NCBI GenBank assembly: GCA_016584305.1
Contig: JACEEZ010025357.1
Span: 279,501 to 343,500, forward strand
DNA from: Chionoecetes opilio
Lineage: Eukaryota; Arthropoda; Malacostraca; Decapoda; Majidae
Direction of reading: 5' to 3'
Length of the DNA: 64,000 bases
Position numbers and translations under genes: made by a program
Shown: one piece after another, positions 44,590 through 56,066 of the stretch
How positions within the stretch are numbered: the stretch's first letter is position 1
Layout of the letters: each line of letters starts with the position of its first letter
Notes under the pieces: model-generated
What the model was told of the DNA's origin: nothing
Seen by the model: the letters and a program-made list of their open reading frames with translations, nothing else
Databases searched by the model: none

Positions 44590-45350
44590 TTATGGCATTA
44601 CAAAAAAAATACAGGGTGTTGCAGCTTCCTTGGGGGAGAGGGGGGGTACTCCAGAACGGTGGAGGTGATAGTAGCCAGAGGGGCAGATCTGACTAGCGCG
44701 GCAGGCAGCCAGCGGAGGCACCTGGATGCCCGGGCTGAGGATGAGGTGGCAAGCATTCCCTGAGTGTGGGAGGTTGCCTCGCACTTCGGAGGTAGTGTTG
44801 GAGTGCAAAGGGGGAGGTGACCTGGCAGTGATCATAGGTGATGTCCACAGCGCCCTGGCGGATTTCTTCAAAGCAGGGAAAGCCGAGGAGGAGACGGTGT
44901 AGTGTCGGTCCCGTATGTGCAAGGCGATGGATGGGTCATGGGGAAGGGGGTGGTAAGCTGTTGCAGCAGCGTACCAGGAGGCAGAGGGTGATGATGGTGA
45001 CTGTGACCTCATGTTGCTGGCGGACAAGACGTGCGAGGCAGACTTTATTCTAAGTAGAGTTTGGGAGAGGCTGGGCAGAACAGCCATAGTGGGGCTGGGG
45101 AGGGCAGCGGCTGATTTTGCAGCTCTGTCAGCTGCTTCGTTGCCACTAAGGCCTACGTGGCTGGGAACCCCAATTGAGGGTGATTTTGCAGCCACGGGGC
45201 AGCCAGTCGCGGGGCCAGAAGAAGAGTGGAGGTGAGGAGGTAAATGTTGTCCTGTGGCTGTCTCTGAGGGCCTGGATACAGGATTTTGAGTGTGTGTATG
45301 ATGACATGAGGAGAGTGGACTCTCCAGGACGTGGTGAAGAGTGTCACGAA
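44590..45350 (-). pseudogene. LINE RNase H domain and C-terminal region
   Basis: On the minus strand the 201-codon frame (45195-44590) starts with PSHVGLSGNEAADRAAKSAA. This is the block of LINE-encoded RNase H that follows the catalytic Asp, as found in I, LOA and related clades. The upstream minus-strand frame (45347-45153) probably holds the preceding part after a frameshift. The stretch after the block is Ser- and Pro-rich and unfamiliar. No reverse transcriptase is seen upstream because a long CT repeat begins at 45456. This is a different LINE from the families above. Confidence 0.7.
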
Positions 45351-45455
45351 TTTGGGGACTAGTTCAGTCTGGAGGCAGCTGGCGCCATCCGTTAGGCGCC
45401 ACTGTTTTCGTGGCTTGTCCGCTCACAACAGCCACTCCCCATGCTCCTGTGCCAG

Positions 45456-45938
<483 letters not shown>

Positions 45939-45994
45939 CCCCCCCTTCTGTTTAACCGTAAAGTACCCCTATACAGGCTTGCAATAATTAGTAA

Positions 45995-46085
45995 TCTAAA
46001 AAACACTCACACACCACACACACCACCACACACACCCTCACTCACACACACACACCCACCCCACACACCCCCACGCACGCACGCA
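45995..46085. repeat. CA-rich repeat with GCAC end
   Basis: Interrupted CA and CCA units, then GCACGCACGC. Confidence 0.9.
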
Positions 46086-46092
46086 ACACTGG

Positions 46093-46270
46093 GAACCCTG
46101 GTAGGGTGTAGACCTCGGTCAAGAGAAGTCCCGGTTGATCCCGGGCAGACACGAAAGACAGACGGCCGGATCTTCTAAAACACCCCAGGCCACCCGTCCA
46201 CCCAGCAGTAATGGGTACAGGGGTCAGCCGGGGTGTGAACCCCTCACGGAAAGGTATGAATTGGCCAACA
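46093..46270 (+). mobile_element. SINE-C candidate
   Basis: A B-box-like GGTTGATCCCGG lies near 46133-46144, with a poor A box upstream. The body CAGCAGTAATGGGTACAGGG and AATTGGCCAACAC recurs at 7992-8100. It looks tRNA-derived, but only two copies are visible here. Confidence 0.5.
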
Positions 46271-46274
46271 CAAC

Positions 46275-46365
46275 TCTAAAAGAAATGATAAAATAAATTA
46301 TATGGAGACGGGGCCATACGAGCGTTGCTCAGGCCTGTAAATACAACTAGATGAATACACACACC
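46275..46365 (+). mobile_element. CR1-like LINE family 3, short 3' end
   Basis: It contains a variant of GGAGACGG...ACGAGTGTAGCTCAG followed by CAACTAGATGAATACACACACC, the tail seen at 22640 and 61370. Confidence 0.65.
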
Positions 46366-46650
46366 ACCGTCAGCTTGTGTACAAGACGCGCTCTCTGGTA
46401 GGCTCCTACAAAACTGGATATGCTGACTGGCTGAAGTGACCAACAAGGACGCAGAGGACCCAAAAAGACCTTGAGTACTTACAGGTGGAGCTATGCAGTT
46501 AGATAGTCCCATCTCCACATGATTAGCCTAAAAAGGGAAAAATATTGGACGTAAACAAAGATGGAAGACCCCCCTCGCGATAAATTTTGATGGCTTCAAT
46601 ACCAAGAAAAAAGACATATTGAGCTAAAAACGAACCGGAAAAGAGTCCCA

Positions 46651-47340
46651 ATGCTAGAAAATGTAGTTCACGAAATGATGGATAGACTTGAGAAGATGGA
46701 AAAGAAAGTGTTCGTACTGGAAAAAGATAATGCTATTTTGAAAAATAGAGTGGATGAATTAAATGGTAAACAAGACGACGAAAAGGTAGTGAAAATGCAT
46801 GCAGAAATTAATGCAGTACATAAGAAATTGAAAATGACACAAGAGGAAATGAAAGATGAAAGAAAGACATGGAAGATAGAAAAAGAAAAAGACCAAGAGA
46901 GCTTATGTCAGATAATAGAAGATCAGGAAAATGAAAAGAAAAATCTGACCAAAGAAGTAGTAAAAGTAATCAAACAAAAGGAACATTTAGTAAGAGATAC
47001 GGTAGACAAAAATAAATGTGTCATCATTTTTGGTTTGAAGGAAAAAGTGCTGCCAAGAAAAACATAAGAGAATAGGAAGAAAAGAAAGTGGCAAAAGAAA
47101 TATTTAAAGTAGTAAAAGAAAATACGGAGATAGAAGAAGAAATAGAAGAGATACATAGGTTAGGCAAATATGAGGAGGGAGGGGCCCGCCCCTTAAAAGT
47201 TAAGTTTAGGTCACAAGCTACAGCACTAGATATATTGTCTAAGGCATGGAAACTGGCAAAGACAGAAGAATATAAGAAAATATGGATAAGAAAAGATATG
47301 AATGAGGAAGAAAGAGCCTGATTGAATGTACTGTTTAAAG
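46651..47340 (+). pseudogene. ORF1 of LINE family 2 (coiled coil, RNA-binding type)
   Basis: The open frame 46651-47067 (139 codons) starts MLENVVHEMMDRLEKMEKK and is a long Lys/Glu-rich heptad coiled coil to about residue 110. It then has NKCVIIFGLKEK. After a frameshift, the frame 47088-47321 continues with EIEEIHRLGKYEEGGARPLK and EYKKIWIRKDMNEEE. The order coiled coil, then an RRM-like strand (CVIIFGL), then a basic C-terminal part resembles LINE ORF1 proteins that coat element RNA. The frameshift near 47067 disables it. The start codon is a guess, since the upstream region is also open in part. Confidence 0.7.
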
Positions 47341-47479
47341 AAGCCAAAGAAAAAACTAATTGAGAACGGAAGAGGAAAAACAGAAATTCTATTGGAGAGT
47401 TTTGGACCAAAAACTGATGAAGTGGTATCTAAAAGAGAAAGAGTAAGAGAAGACAATTCAAATGAAAATGAAATAGGAT

Positions 47480-48650
47480 GGCAGGTATCGTATACAAATA
47501 TAAATGGGCTAGTGTCAACATTAACAGAAGTTTAAAACGACTACCTGAGACCCAAAGAAACCAGACATATTGGGTTTTAGTAGAAATGAAGCTGAGTGAT
47601 TCTGAGGATGTGCCAGTTGGGGAGGGTCAATATAATGATGGAGGCGAAACAGAAATCTAAAAAAGGGAGGGGGTGTAATGGTGTTTAACAAGGAAGGATG
47701 TGGTATGCCTTGCGCCTGTAGGCAGTGGTGACCCAGGGCTCGGATGGTAGGCTCTGGAGGTTCACTTGAGGGCTCTGATGGTTGTTCCTCGCGCGTGGTG
47801 GCGCAGGCAGGATTCTTATAGTGACGCCTGTGATTAGAGGCCATGCCGCCCCCCTGTGTCCTCCGATGCACTCGCAATCAAAGGGTAGAGTTGAGGGGCA
47901 GGGCATGTGGGTGTTCTTAGGCCACTCGAGGGTGCAGAAAGGTTTTGGGTTTCTTCGGGATCAAAACTCGGGTCACCGAGAACGCCAGTCGGAGTCGCTA
48001 ACCACTCCGCTACCGCCTCCCCGGAAAGTGGGGGAATGTGGAAAAAGGAAAAGGGGTATGGCAGAGGTGTTGAAGGTAGAGTTGGTGATGAAAAAAGGAA
48101 GAATAAGGACTTAGTACTCGTATACGTTTCCACCTAAGACAAATTCCTGGGGGAGAGAAGAGTACGGAGACATGATAGAGACACAAGAAAATGTTTAAAG
48201 AATACGGGGAAAAAATTGTGAGAACATAATTTTGATGGGAGATTTTAACTGCAAAGAAGTTTGCGGGGAAGAATGGTATACTGAAGGAGGAGAAGACTCA
48301 TGGGGTGGTACATTGTTGGGATTTGGTAATGAATAACATCATGACTCAGTGGTTTAAAAGAGAACACAAGATTCAGAGGTAGCGAAGAACCATCAAGACT
48401 AGATCTACTATTGACGAAAGAACTGGAAGTAATTAGTAAAATAAATTATCAGTGCCCACTTGGAAAGAGCGACCATGTACTTATTGAATTTGAAGTAAAT
48501 GATAGCAAAAAAGAGGGGAGAAGAGAAGACACAAGAAAGGAAATACAATTATGGAAAAGCAGACTTTTCAGGGTTTTAAAGAACATTCTTCGGAGAGACA
48601 GACTGGAGTAGTTTCCATGCAACAAGGAGTCCCCAGAAAAATGGGATGAT
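47480..48650 (+). pseudogene. Endonuclease domain, LINE family 2 copy E
   Basis: Blocks are SYTNINGLVSTLTEV (47495-47535) and LVEMKLSDSEDVPVGEGQYN near 47580-47640, where the usual ETKLS is EMKLS and so keeps the Glu. After the SINE come IILMGDFNCKEVCGEE near 48225-48275 and GKSDHVLIEFEVNDSKKEG in the frame 48411-48611. The SINE and several indels disrupt it. Confidence 0.75.
47706..48022 (-). mobile_element. SINE-A, full length, inserted in LINE copy E
   Basis: On the minus strand it starts GGGGAGGCGGTAGCGGAGTG (A box TAGCGGAGTGG) and has a B-box-like GAGTTTTGATCC about 35 bases later. The body then follows to the end GCCTACAGGCGC. The endonuclease region of LINE copy D (38760-38800) is the uninterrupted counterpart. 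This copy lacks the insertion seen between the boxes in the 8521 copy and so gives the better view of the family's head. Confidence 0.82.
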
Positions 48651-48685
48651 TTTCATCCGAATTTACACTGAAGGGAAATAAATAG

Positions 48686-51069
48686 TAGGGTACGCCGTAG
48701 GTCCAATGAAAAGTGAAATATAGATTATTTCGAATTTGGCGGGGGTTTTTTTCTTATGTAAAATTGAATTTTAAGGGTGGTTTGTCCCTTCAACTTTTTG
48801 GTTTGAGCACTTTTTGGGCTATGCAAAAATGGACTTTTATATTTATATGCAAAACATAGCTTAGCATACACCATCTTTAAACTCACAGAAAACCACTTAA
48901 GTTTGAGATTCGATAAATTTCACTGACGACAAAGTTGTAGAGCGCTAAAAATTTTCAAATCGGAAGTATGCCCTCGATATTGCCGTAAGACCTACATTAA
49001 GTCCGCCAGACGCCGGAAAGCTCACTTCTCATACAAAATCGCCTCGTTTTCCGGGTAAAAAACCTTTTTCCTGGCACTGGATTTTCCACGTTATTATTTA
49101 CCCAACGTAGGGGGTTTCAGGGCTGGATACTGTTTAAGGTCAAGGTCCTATCACCAAACTCCAAAAGTCACAAAAAAAAACACGTAAGTGGGTCAAACAC
49201 GTAGGTCGAAGTCCAGCTCCGCATCCAACATCCGGTTTCGACGTTCCGCCCACTGCTGCTGCTGCCCTTGGCTTCTGGATTCCTCCAGGACCTTATCGCT
49301 GACGGCCCCCCTCTCTCCAGACATGCCCGTACCTGGTCTGCGATCCTAACAAGGTGAGGAGGGCCAGGCAGGATGCCATGGCATCAGCCAGGGACCTTGA
49401 CCAGGGGAACCCACCAGGGTACCAAAATAGTTGGATTGGGTTACGATGGGAGGAAGGACAAGACCAGGGCGAGGGTTTGCCCGACAGCTATGGGAAACTG
49501 CACCCAAGGTTGATCAGGGAGGAGAAATGTGTCAGTGACAGAGGAGCCATCTGGAAGGTACCTTTGGCACTTTGTACCAAGGACCCGTTGCCACCTGAGA
49601 AGCCTGCGTTCAAGGTGGCTCAGGCTCTCTATGATCTGCTGGTGACATACGATCCACTGACTCCTGTCATACGCAAGGTGACTCAACTAGGGCCAACACG
49701 GGGGGGAAGGGGGGTACTCACGCCCATTTGGAGAAATGCGGGGCCCGCAAGCCTTCTGGAGTATATGCTGTTGCACACAAACGAGTTGCCCCTGCGCCAC
49801 CTTTATCACCAGCATCGACGGGCCTACCTCATCTGACACGGGTCACAGTGTGCAGTCTGCTGTCCAGCATGAATGAGTTTGCAGTACAACGCAGAGTTCA
49901 GAGGAGTGCCAGGCGGTGAAAATCTCATGGAGATACCGGATTATATCCTGGTAAACATGTCCACTGACCAGCAGGTCTCCTACCAGCTGGTCCAGGCTGT
50001 GAAGCGGGGCGTTCTCCCGTCCGAGCTGCAGGAGATCAAGTGTGGCAAGGTGCCCCCACTCCAGATGGCTCACCACAGCCCAGTCGCTCGTGTACATGTG
50101 ACCAGAAAGCATGGACTGACGGGCAAAGAACTGAACACCCTGGAAATCCTAGTCAAGGTACTGCCTGCAGGTGTACTTCAAAACTCTACTACGACATCAA
50201 GGTCACCACAGACTAGAGGACGGCCCCAAGCACATCCTCACGCAGCTCAGAGTGATGAGTCGCAGCCCAAGAGGTTCCAAACAGCTGTGAACTTCTACGT
50301 GCGGACAGGAGCATGGTTCCCGCACACTCAGAATGTGTCCTCCTCTCGCTGATGGCGAGTCAGAGTGAGGACGACCGCAGGTTCGCCGTGACCCAGATTT
50401 TGAAACTGAGGGCTGGCCCAGAGTATGGGGGACACCCGTTGGGAAGACCTCGCATCCCCACCCAAGCTGAACTTGTCACCCCAGCTTGCAGACACTGATC
50501 AGTTGGCAGCCTGGCCAGGTGCACGAGCCGGCATTTTACCTGTTCACTGTCCGGGGATCACTCCAGGATCCTGGTTCAAGCCGTACGAGGTTCCGGAGTT
50601 CTCTATCCACACTCAGAACACCCAAAGAGCGTGAAGCAGGTGACAGAGGCTGCGGCAGCATTGGTGGGGCAGCAGGCCAGAGACGGCTTCATCCAGGCTC
50701 GGGGCCCACAACCGGGAGACCATGCCCTGCTTCAGGTCTAAGAAGGACATGATGGACACGTTCTAGGCCAATGTAGAGGCTGTGACACTGTGATGTAGTG
50801 CCTGATGAACCAACTGATCAGAAAGAGCTTACCACGCTAGTCATTTGGAACTCATATTGGTGCATGATGCAATACACAGGGACCAACCGGACACTGCGTA
50901 CTCATTTAAACATTATTCGTAAGGGTGCAATATAAAAGTGCGATTTTGCATAGTAAGAATTGCTCAAATGCAAAAATGGAAAAAAATAAAATAGTCTTAG
51001 AATTCTATTTTTCATAGGAAATTGGCATGCCAAAATTGGAAAAAAAATTTTGTTATACAGCGTACCCTA
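48686..51069 (+). mobile_element. Unclassified TIR DNA transposon, 2384 bp (TAGGGTACGCYGTA ends)
   Basis: The left end is TAGGGTACGCCGTAGG and the right end inverted is TAGGGTACGCTGTA. The host LINE reads GGAATAAATAGTTATGTTCC when uninterrupted (11430-11450). Here the left flank ends ATAAATAG and the right flank starts ATAATAG, so 7-8 bases are duplicated, with one base lost. An 8-bp duplication fits hAT, P or Merlin-type elements, but the ends and the coding region do not let me choose. GCAAAAATGG motifs recur near both ends. A transposase-like coding region fills 49300-50770. Confidence 0.78.
49354..50770 (+). pseudogene. Transposase-like ORF of the unclassified TIR element
   Basis: Frame 49354-49836 holds PDSYGKLHPRLIREEK, EKPAFKVAQALYDLLV and LLHTNELPLRHLY. 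Frame 49873-50352 holds MSTDQQVSYQLVQAVKRG and TRKHGLTGKELNTLEILVK. Later shifted pieces have VNFYVRTGAWF, VTQILKLRAG and a KQVTEAAAALVGQQARDGFI-type C terminus near 50635-50700. This order matches a repeated protein family that I recall from arthropods and cnidarians, normally labelled uncharacterised. It being the transposase is my inference from its position between matched ends. Several indels inactivate it, and a part between 49690 and 49780 seems lost. Confidence 0.55.
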
Positions 51070-51479
51070 ATAATAGTCATGTTCCAAGGATAGTTATCAG
51101 AGAAAGAAAAAGAATGAATTTTTAACAGAAAATGTGAATTAGCAAGACTAGAAAGAAAAAAAAAAAATGGAATAGTTGGAGGAAAAAGCAGGGATCAACC
51201 TTTGGGAGAAGTACAAAACAAATAGAAATGAATATGTAAAATCCGAAGAGAAGAAGAAAGTAACTATGAGAGGAATATAATAGAAAAATGTAAGAACGAA
51301 CCAAAACTTTTCTATAGATATATAAAAGGTAAATGAAAAACAAGGAAGGAATAGATAAGCTGAAGGTAGAAGGCATAGTGTATGAAGATGCTTACAACAG
51401 GCCGAGGTGATGAATAAGTGCTTACAGAGTGTATTTACAAGAGAAAGTAAATTTAAAACGAAAAATATAATACAAAAGA

Positions 51480-53030
51480 AAATATAAAGGAAGACATAAA
51501 AGTAGACGTAATAGAAGTAAAAAGGCTAAGGGAAAGTCCAAAATGTGAGAAAAGCCCCCGGGGCCAGATGGAGTGTCGAACTGGATAATGAAAGAGTGCA
51601 GTAACCAATAGCAGGAAAGTTACATATGTAATTGAGAGTTCACTCAAGGGGAAACCCGAGTCCCGCTTGATTGGAAAAAAAGCAAATATTGTGCCAATTC
51701 ACAAGGAGGAGACAAGGAAGAACCACTAAATTACAGGCCAGTATCATTAACAAAATTAGGGCAAAAATGTGTGAAAAAATTGTGAAGGACAGATGGTTGG
51801 AAATATTTGGAAGAGGGGCAAACCACTCACAGGGGGCCAGTTTTTGGATTTAGAGGAGGAATGTCCCCTGTACAACGAATTTATTGAGCTTTTTACTCGA
51901 GAGTGATCGATGTGACACAGGAAAGAGAGGGGTGGGTCGATTGCATATACTTTGGAAACCTCCAGAAGGCATTTGACAAGGTAACCTCACAAGAGCTGCT
52001 CTGGAAGCTAGAACATGTAGAGGATTGAAGGATGGTTTGCTGAAGTGGATGGAAGACTTTTTGAGCAAAAGAGAGATGAGACAGTAATAAAAGATCAGAA
52101 GTCAGAATGGGCGTGTGATAAGTGGAGTTCCTCAAGGATCAGTATTGGCCCCAGTGATGTTCTTGGTCCTTGTAAATGATATGACAAAGAGTAAAATTTA
52201 TATTTAGTTTATTCGCTGATGATGCTAAATTACTAAGAAAAGTAGAAAGTAAAGAGGACTGTGAGGGTTTCAAAAAGGATCTAGATAAGATTTTCAGATG
52301 GAGTCAATTATGGGAAATGGAGTTTAATGCTAAAAAGTGTAAAGTGATGGAAATGGCAGTAGCAAAAGAGACAAGAGGAAAGTATTCGATGGGAAATGAA
52401 TGGATAATCAAAAAAAGGTCGAAAAAAGATCTGGGAGTATGGATTACGGATAATTTGTCACGTGAGAAGCATATAAACAAGATCCACAAAGGGGATACAT
52501 ATCAGTTGCTGAGGAATATAAGAATGGCATTCAATATCTGGATGAAAAGATGATTAAGAAATTGATAACATCTTTGATTCGACCAAGGTTGGAAATATGC
52601 AGCAGTGATTTTTGGGCACCACATAAAAAGAAGGATATAAGGAAGATTGAGAGAATCAAAGAGCAGCCACAAAAATGGCTCCAAGCCTGAGAGATTTACC
52701 ATATGAGGAAAGACTTTCAAGACTAAAACTCCCCAAATCTTGAGAAAGAAGAGTAAGGGGAGATTTTAAAAGGGAGTGTATAGAGCCTCAATGGGTCTGG
52801 AAAAATTGATAGAGAAGATCTGTTTGTGTGGGACAATAGAAGTACAAGAGGTCATGAGAAGAAATTGAAAGGACAACTGCAAGAGAGACTAAAAAAATAT
52901 AGTCCCCGTATAGAAGCATAGAAGCCTGGAACAACCTTGATGCAAAAGTGATTAATGCAAGAAGTATTCAGGACTTCAAAGGCAACCTGGATAATAGTAG
53001 ATTTGGAGATAGGACAGTACGAGCATAGCT
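51480..53030 (+). pseudogene. Reverse transcriptase and C-terminal region, LINE family 2 copy E
   Basis: Blocks are VRKAPGxRWSVE-type text near 51545-51590 (frameshifted KAPGPDGVSN), then QKAFDKVTSQ-like text near 51960-51985 and a VPQGSVLAP-like block near 52130. SLFADDAKLLRKVESKEDCE is near 52205-52265. Next come NAKKCKVMEM, WITDNLSREKHINKI and IRKIERIKEQP-like text. Although at nucleotide level nearly the whole region is present, indels occur about every 100 bases. Confidence 0.8.
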
Positions 53031-53094
53031 CTTTTCCTGTATGTTACAACTAGGTTAGTACAACTATGTAAATACACACATACACACACACGCA

Positions 53095-53390
53095 AACACA
53101 CAAGCACACCACCACGATGCACAAGTGGATAGGGTGTCAGAGAGCCATTCTGTGTTTAGCCGGTTCGAAACCTCACTGCTCCCAGGGATTTTTCACTGAC
53201 AAATTCGGACGGTAACTGTCCTCCTTGAGCAAGGGGGTGGGTGTGTGTAGTGTTTCGAGGGCCTCAGCATTACCCAAAGATTGGTAATAATGAGCTCCAA
53301 GCTCGCTCTGGGAGGGTGAAACTGGCGATTGCGAGTCCGGCTGGCGTGGACAAGGCCATGGGGTGAACACACGCACACACACAAAAAAAA
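53095..53390 (+). mobile_element. SINE-B, tRNA-derived
   Basis: The head CCACGATGCACAAGTGGATAG has an A-box-like TGCACAAGTGG, and about 45 bases on there is AGCCGGTTCGAAACC, a good B box. The spacing and the final CA/A tail (53370-53390) fit a tRNA-derived SINE. The body, including GCTCTGGGAGGGTGAAACTGGC, has no match to SINE-A. Confidence 0.65.
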
Positions 53391-53511
53391 GGCTTCTGAA
53401 TCCATACAAGAGGAATAGTTTTGTGTTGATGAATAAAATGAAGGCTTATAAAGTGATTGTGAGAGGAGGAAGAAGAGGAGGAGGAGAATGTGGAGGAGGA
53501 ATACATAGGAA

Positions 53512-53514
<3 letters not shown>

Positions 53515-53573
<59 letters not shown>
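53515..53573. repeat. (TA)n microsatellite
   Basis: About 29 perfect TA units ending at the MITE-B terminus. Confidence 0.97.
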
Positions 53574-53577
<4 letters not shown>

Positions 53578-53770
53578 GTTGCCCATCACTAATCCGGCAA
53601 CCACGGGACCTTAGGACTGTCGAATTTTCGAAATTTCCGGATTATTGATGTTTTGTCCCCTGACTCTATATATGCTATATATGCTATCTATATATATAGC
53701 TATATAGCTATATAGACTCTATGTATGCTATATATGCTGTATATATTGTAACATAAAGTTTCAACACTCT
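53574..53770 (+). mobile_element. MITE-B, 5' part
   Basis: It starts TA|CAGGTTGCCCATCACTAATCC and follows the 24882 copy to the TATATTGTAACA region, with a local expansion of TATAGC units (53680-53715). The 3' end was not found. Confidence 0.75.
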
Positions 53771-54407
53771 TTATTTTTTTTCAACACTTCTTTTTTGCTT
53801 TTTATTTTAATTTTCATCAGTAGGAGTAAAACCCTAAAAAAACGAGAGCTTTGGCGTGATGAAGCAGTCATATAGATTGTATATTCCCAATGCTTTGTTC
53901 AATACTGAAATTGACCAACCTCGGTCTTATAACTACTTTTTTTATTTTTGCATCACAAAGGACTGGCCAAGGACAAAAATATTCAAAAAACTTCAAAACT
54001 TTGCACTTCGAAAAAAATGCACTTAAAAAAAATGCACTTCGAAAAAAATGCACTTCTGTTAACTCTGTGTCTTGGCTATCTGATATTCTCTTCTTCACTT
54101 CTCCAAAAGGTCTTTTGGTGTCTCCTTTGTCTTGCACTCCTCATCTTCTCTGTTCTCTCCTCCTGTTCTTTCCACCTCTCTCATGTCCTGCTCATTTAAG
54201 GGATGCCATCACCATACGCTAAGTAACATCTAACCAAATATCTTATATTTTACTATAATTTTATGTTGGCCCCAGTCAGAGCTTATTTTATTTTTGTGAG
54301 AGAAAAAATATAATAATAAATAAAAAAAATTAAAATAGATATTTGAGATCCGGGGCTATTCATAAAACATTTGGGCTATAGCCCCCAATGCTCAGGCCTA
54401 ACTACGC
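53771..54407. other. Unassigned AT-rich stretch
   Basis: GCATCACAAAGGACTGGCCAAGG near 53950 resembles a segment inside MITE-G (39770-39792). Otherwise I see nothing but three near-identical TGCACTT(C/A)GAAAAAA units at 54000-54055. Confidence 0.45.
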
Positions 54408-54753
54408 CCCTGGTTGATCTCAAGAAAGGGTTTGACTCAGTCAGTGCATCGTGAGTCACTCTGGGATCTTCTGCGACTTCGCGGGATTCCTGCAAGGACT
54501 ATTGGTTTGATGACTGGTCTGTACTCTGGGACTGAGAGAGCTGTGAAGTGTGGGGGAGGTGTATCCAGCTTCTTTCCTGTTAATACAGGAGTGAAGCAAG
54601 GGTGTGTCCCTGCCCCATTACTTTTCAACACTTGTATGAACCTATGTATACAGTACTCGTCAAAAGTATGCGGCGCCCTGCTCCCGCCCCCACACAACAA
54701 ACAATACATAAGGAAATTTATAGAAAATAATGCATCATAATTACCTTTTAATA

Positions 54754-55520
54754 CAGGGAGGTCCCGTTATACGAGCATTCGGTATACGAGAATCCGATGA
54801 TACGAGATGTGTAAATTAGGGTCTATTTTCAACATACGAGATCGAAAATCCAATGCTACGACATTCAAACTGGGGTGAGTAAAATTATCAAGTTCAAAAT
54901 ACTCGCCCTACCACTCCCAGTCTGGACAAAGGGGAATTTGGTTGACCCCAGTCAGGTCACCCCTAGCAAGCCGTGACCTGAAGGGTAATTAAGCATATGG
55001 CGCGGCCTGACATTTAGTGGTAATTAGCCAGGTGTGAGGCTCCAACCTTGGGACCGCAGTCAAGTCACCCCTAGCAAGGCATGACCTGAAGGGTAATTAA
55101 GCATATGGCGTGGCCTGATCCTTAGGGGTAATTAGCCAGGTGTGTGGCCCCAACCTTGGGATCACTACACTACCTTCACTTGTATCACGCACGTTTTTTT
55201 TGCTTGTTATGCATGTTTTATGTTTAATTAATGTGCAGTTATGTTATTTTGTGTGCTATTTTCTCTTTCAGAATGCTTTTTCTACAGAATAGGTAGTACA
55301 GTGTGGGTAATATAGACGCTGTGTGTTTGTTGTGTTTGCTATAGTTTATTTTAGCTTGAAAAACTTCTTTTTTCTTTTTTTTTTTTTTTCTTTTTTTTTT
55401 AATGATGGTCCTGGAACCAAACCTATATTTTACCATTAGTTATGTGTTTCGTTATACGAGATTTCGCTTTACGAGTATGCCAGGTGGAACCTAACTGCTC
55501 GTATCTTCGGGACCTCCCTG
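54754..55520 (-). mobile_element. MITE-A, complete (767 bp), nested in the Tc1 element
   Basis: Ends are TA|CAGGGAGGTCCCG and CGGGACCTCCCTG|TA. It is inverted relative to the 23434 copy. The right arm of the Tc1 element reads CAAGTATTAAAAGG uninterrupted at 57083-57096, so the insertion site and the TA duplication are known. It includes the internal tandem duplication and T-rich runs (55375-55400). Confidence 0.9.
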
Positions 55521-55522
55521 TA

Positions 55523-56032
55523 CTTGATTGGGTGGCCTTTTCTCTCCTTCATGGCTTGGAGATGTCAGGGTAGTGATAGAGCTAAGTTTCTTAGGTGTTC
55601 AGGTGAGATGTTTGCCCAGGACTCACGGATGGCCTTCTCGAGCTTGGGTATGGAGCTGACGTCTTTCCCCTGCAGATCCTTCTTGACCATGTGCCAGAGG
55701 TTCTCAATTGGGTTGAGGTCCAGGCTGTTACCTGGCCAATCCTTTAGGAAGGGTACCATGCAGTCATCAAGCCACTGAGTGACAGATTTGGCAGTGTGAG
55801 CAGGAGCACCGTCCTGTTGAAACACACTGGCACGTCTGAGCTCGAAAGAATCTGACAAATGTTCACAAAGCAGCTCCAGGTAAACAGCTTGATTCACTTT
55901 AAGGTTTTTAGGAACCACAACAAGCTTGCCTAAACCTCTGTCAGAGAAACAACCCCACACCATAAGTGAATCTGGATGTTTTACGGTGCTCTCCACATAC
56001 CGTGAGTCGTGACCCTGCTTTGTGTTTTGCAC
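55523..56032 (-). pseudogene. Tc1 transposase, C-terminal half, minus strand
   Basis: The open minus-strand frame 56032-55565 has SLMVWGCFSDRGLG, VFQQDGAPAHTAKSVTQWL (second catalytic Asp) and LDLNPIENLWHMVKKD (third catalytic acidic residue, Glu), with SIPKLEKAIRESWANISPEH near its end. The N-terminal DNA-binding half is absent. This arm keeps the QQDGAPAHTA block intact, whereas the plus-strand copy has a frameshift there. Confidence 0.85.
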
Positions 56033-56066
56033 TTATCAGTGGTGATTGTGGAATTATATTTTTATT

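Larger units (their letters stand above)
46540..53075 (+). mobile_element. CR1-like LINE family 2, copy E, most complete, twice interrupted
   Basis: This copy has ORF1 (46651-47340), endonuclease (47480-48500), reverse transcriptase (51480-52400) and C-terminal region to the tail at 53050. A SINE-A copy on the minus strand (47706-48022) sits in the endonuclease. A 2384-base TIR element (48686-51069) sits in the linker before the reverse transcriptase. It ends in CA-type repeats near 53075. The 5' boundary is approximate and based on sequence shared only in part with other copies. Confidence 0.85.
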
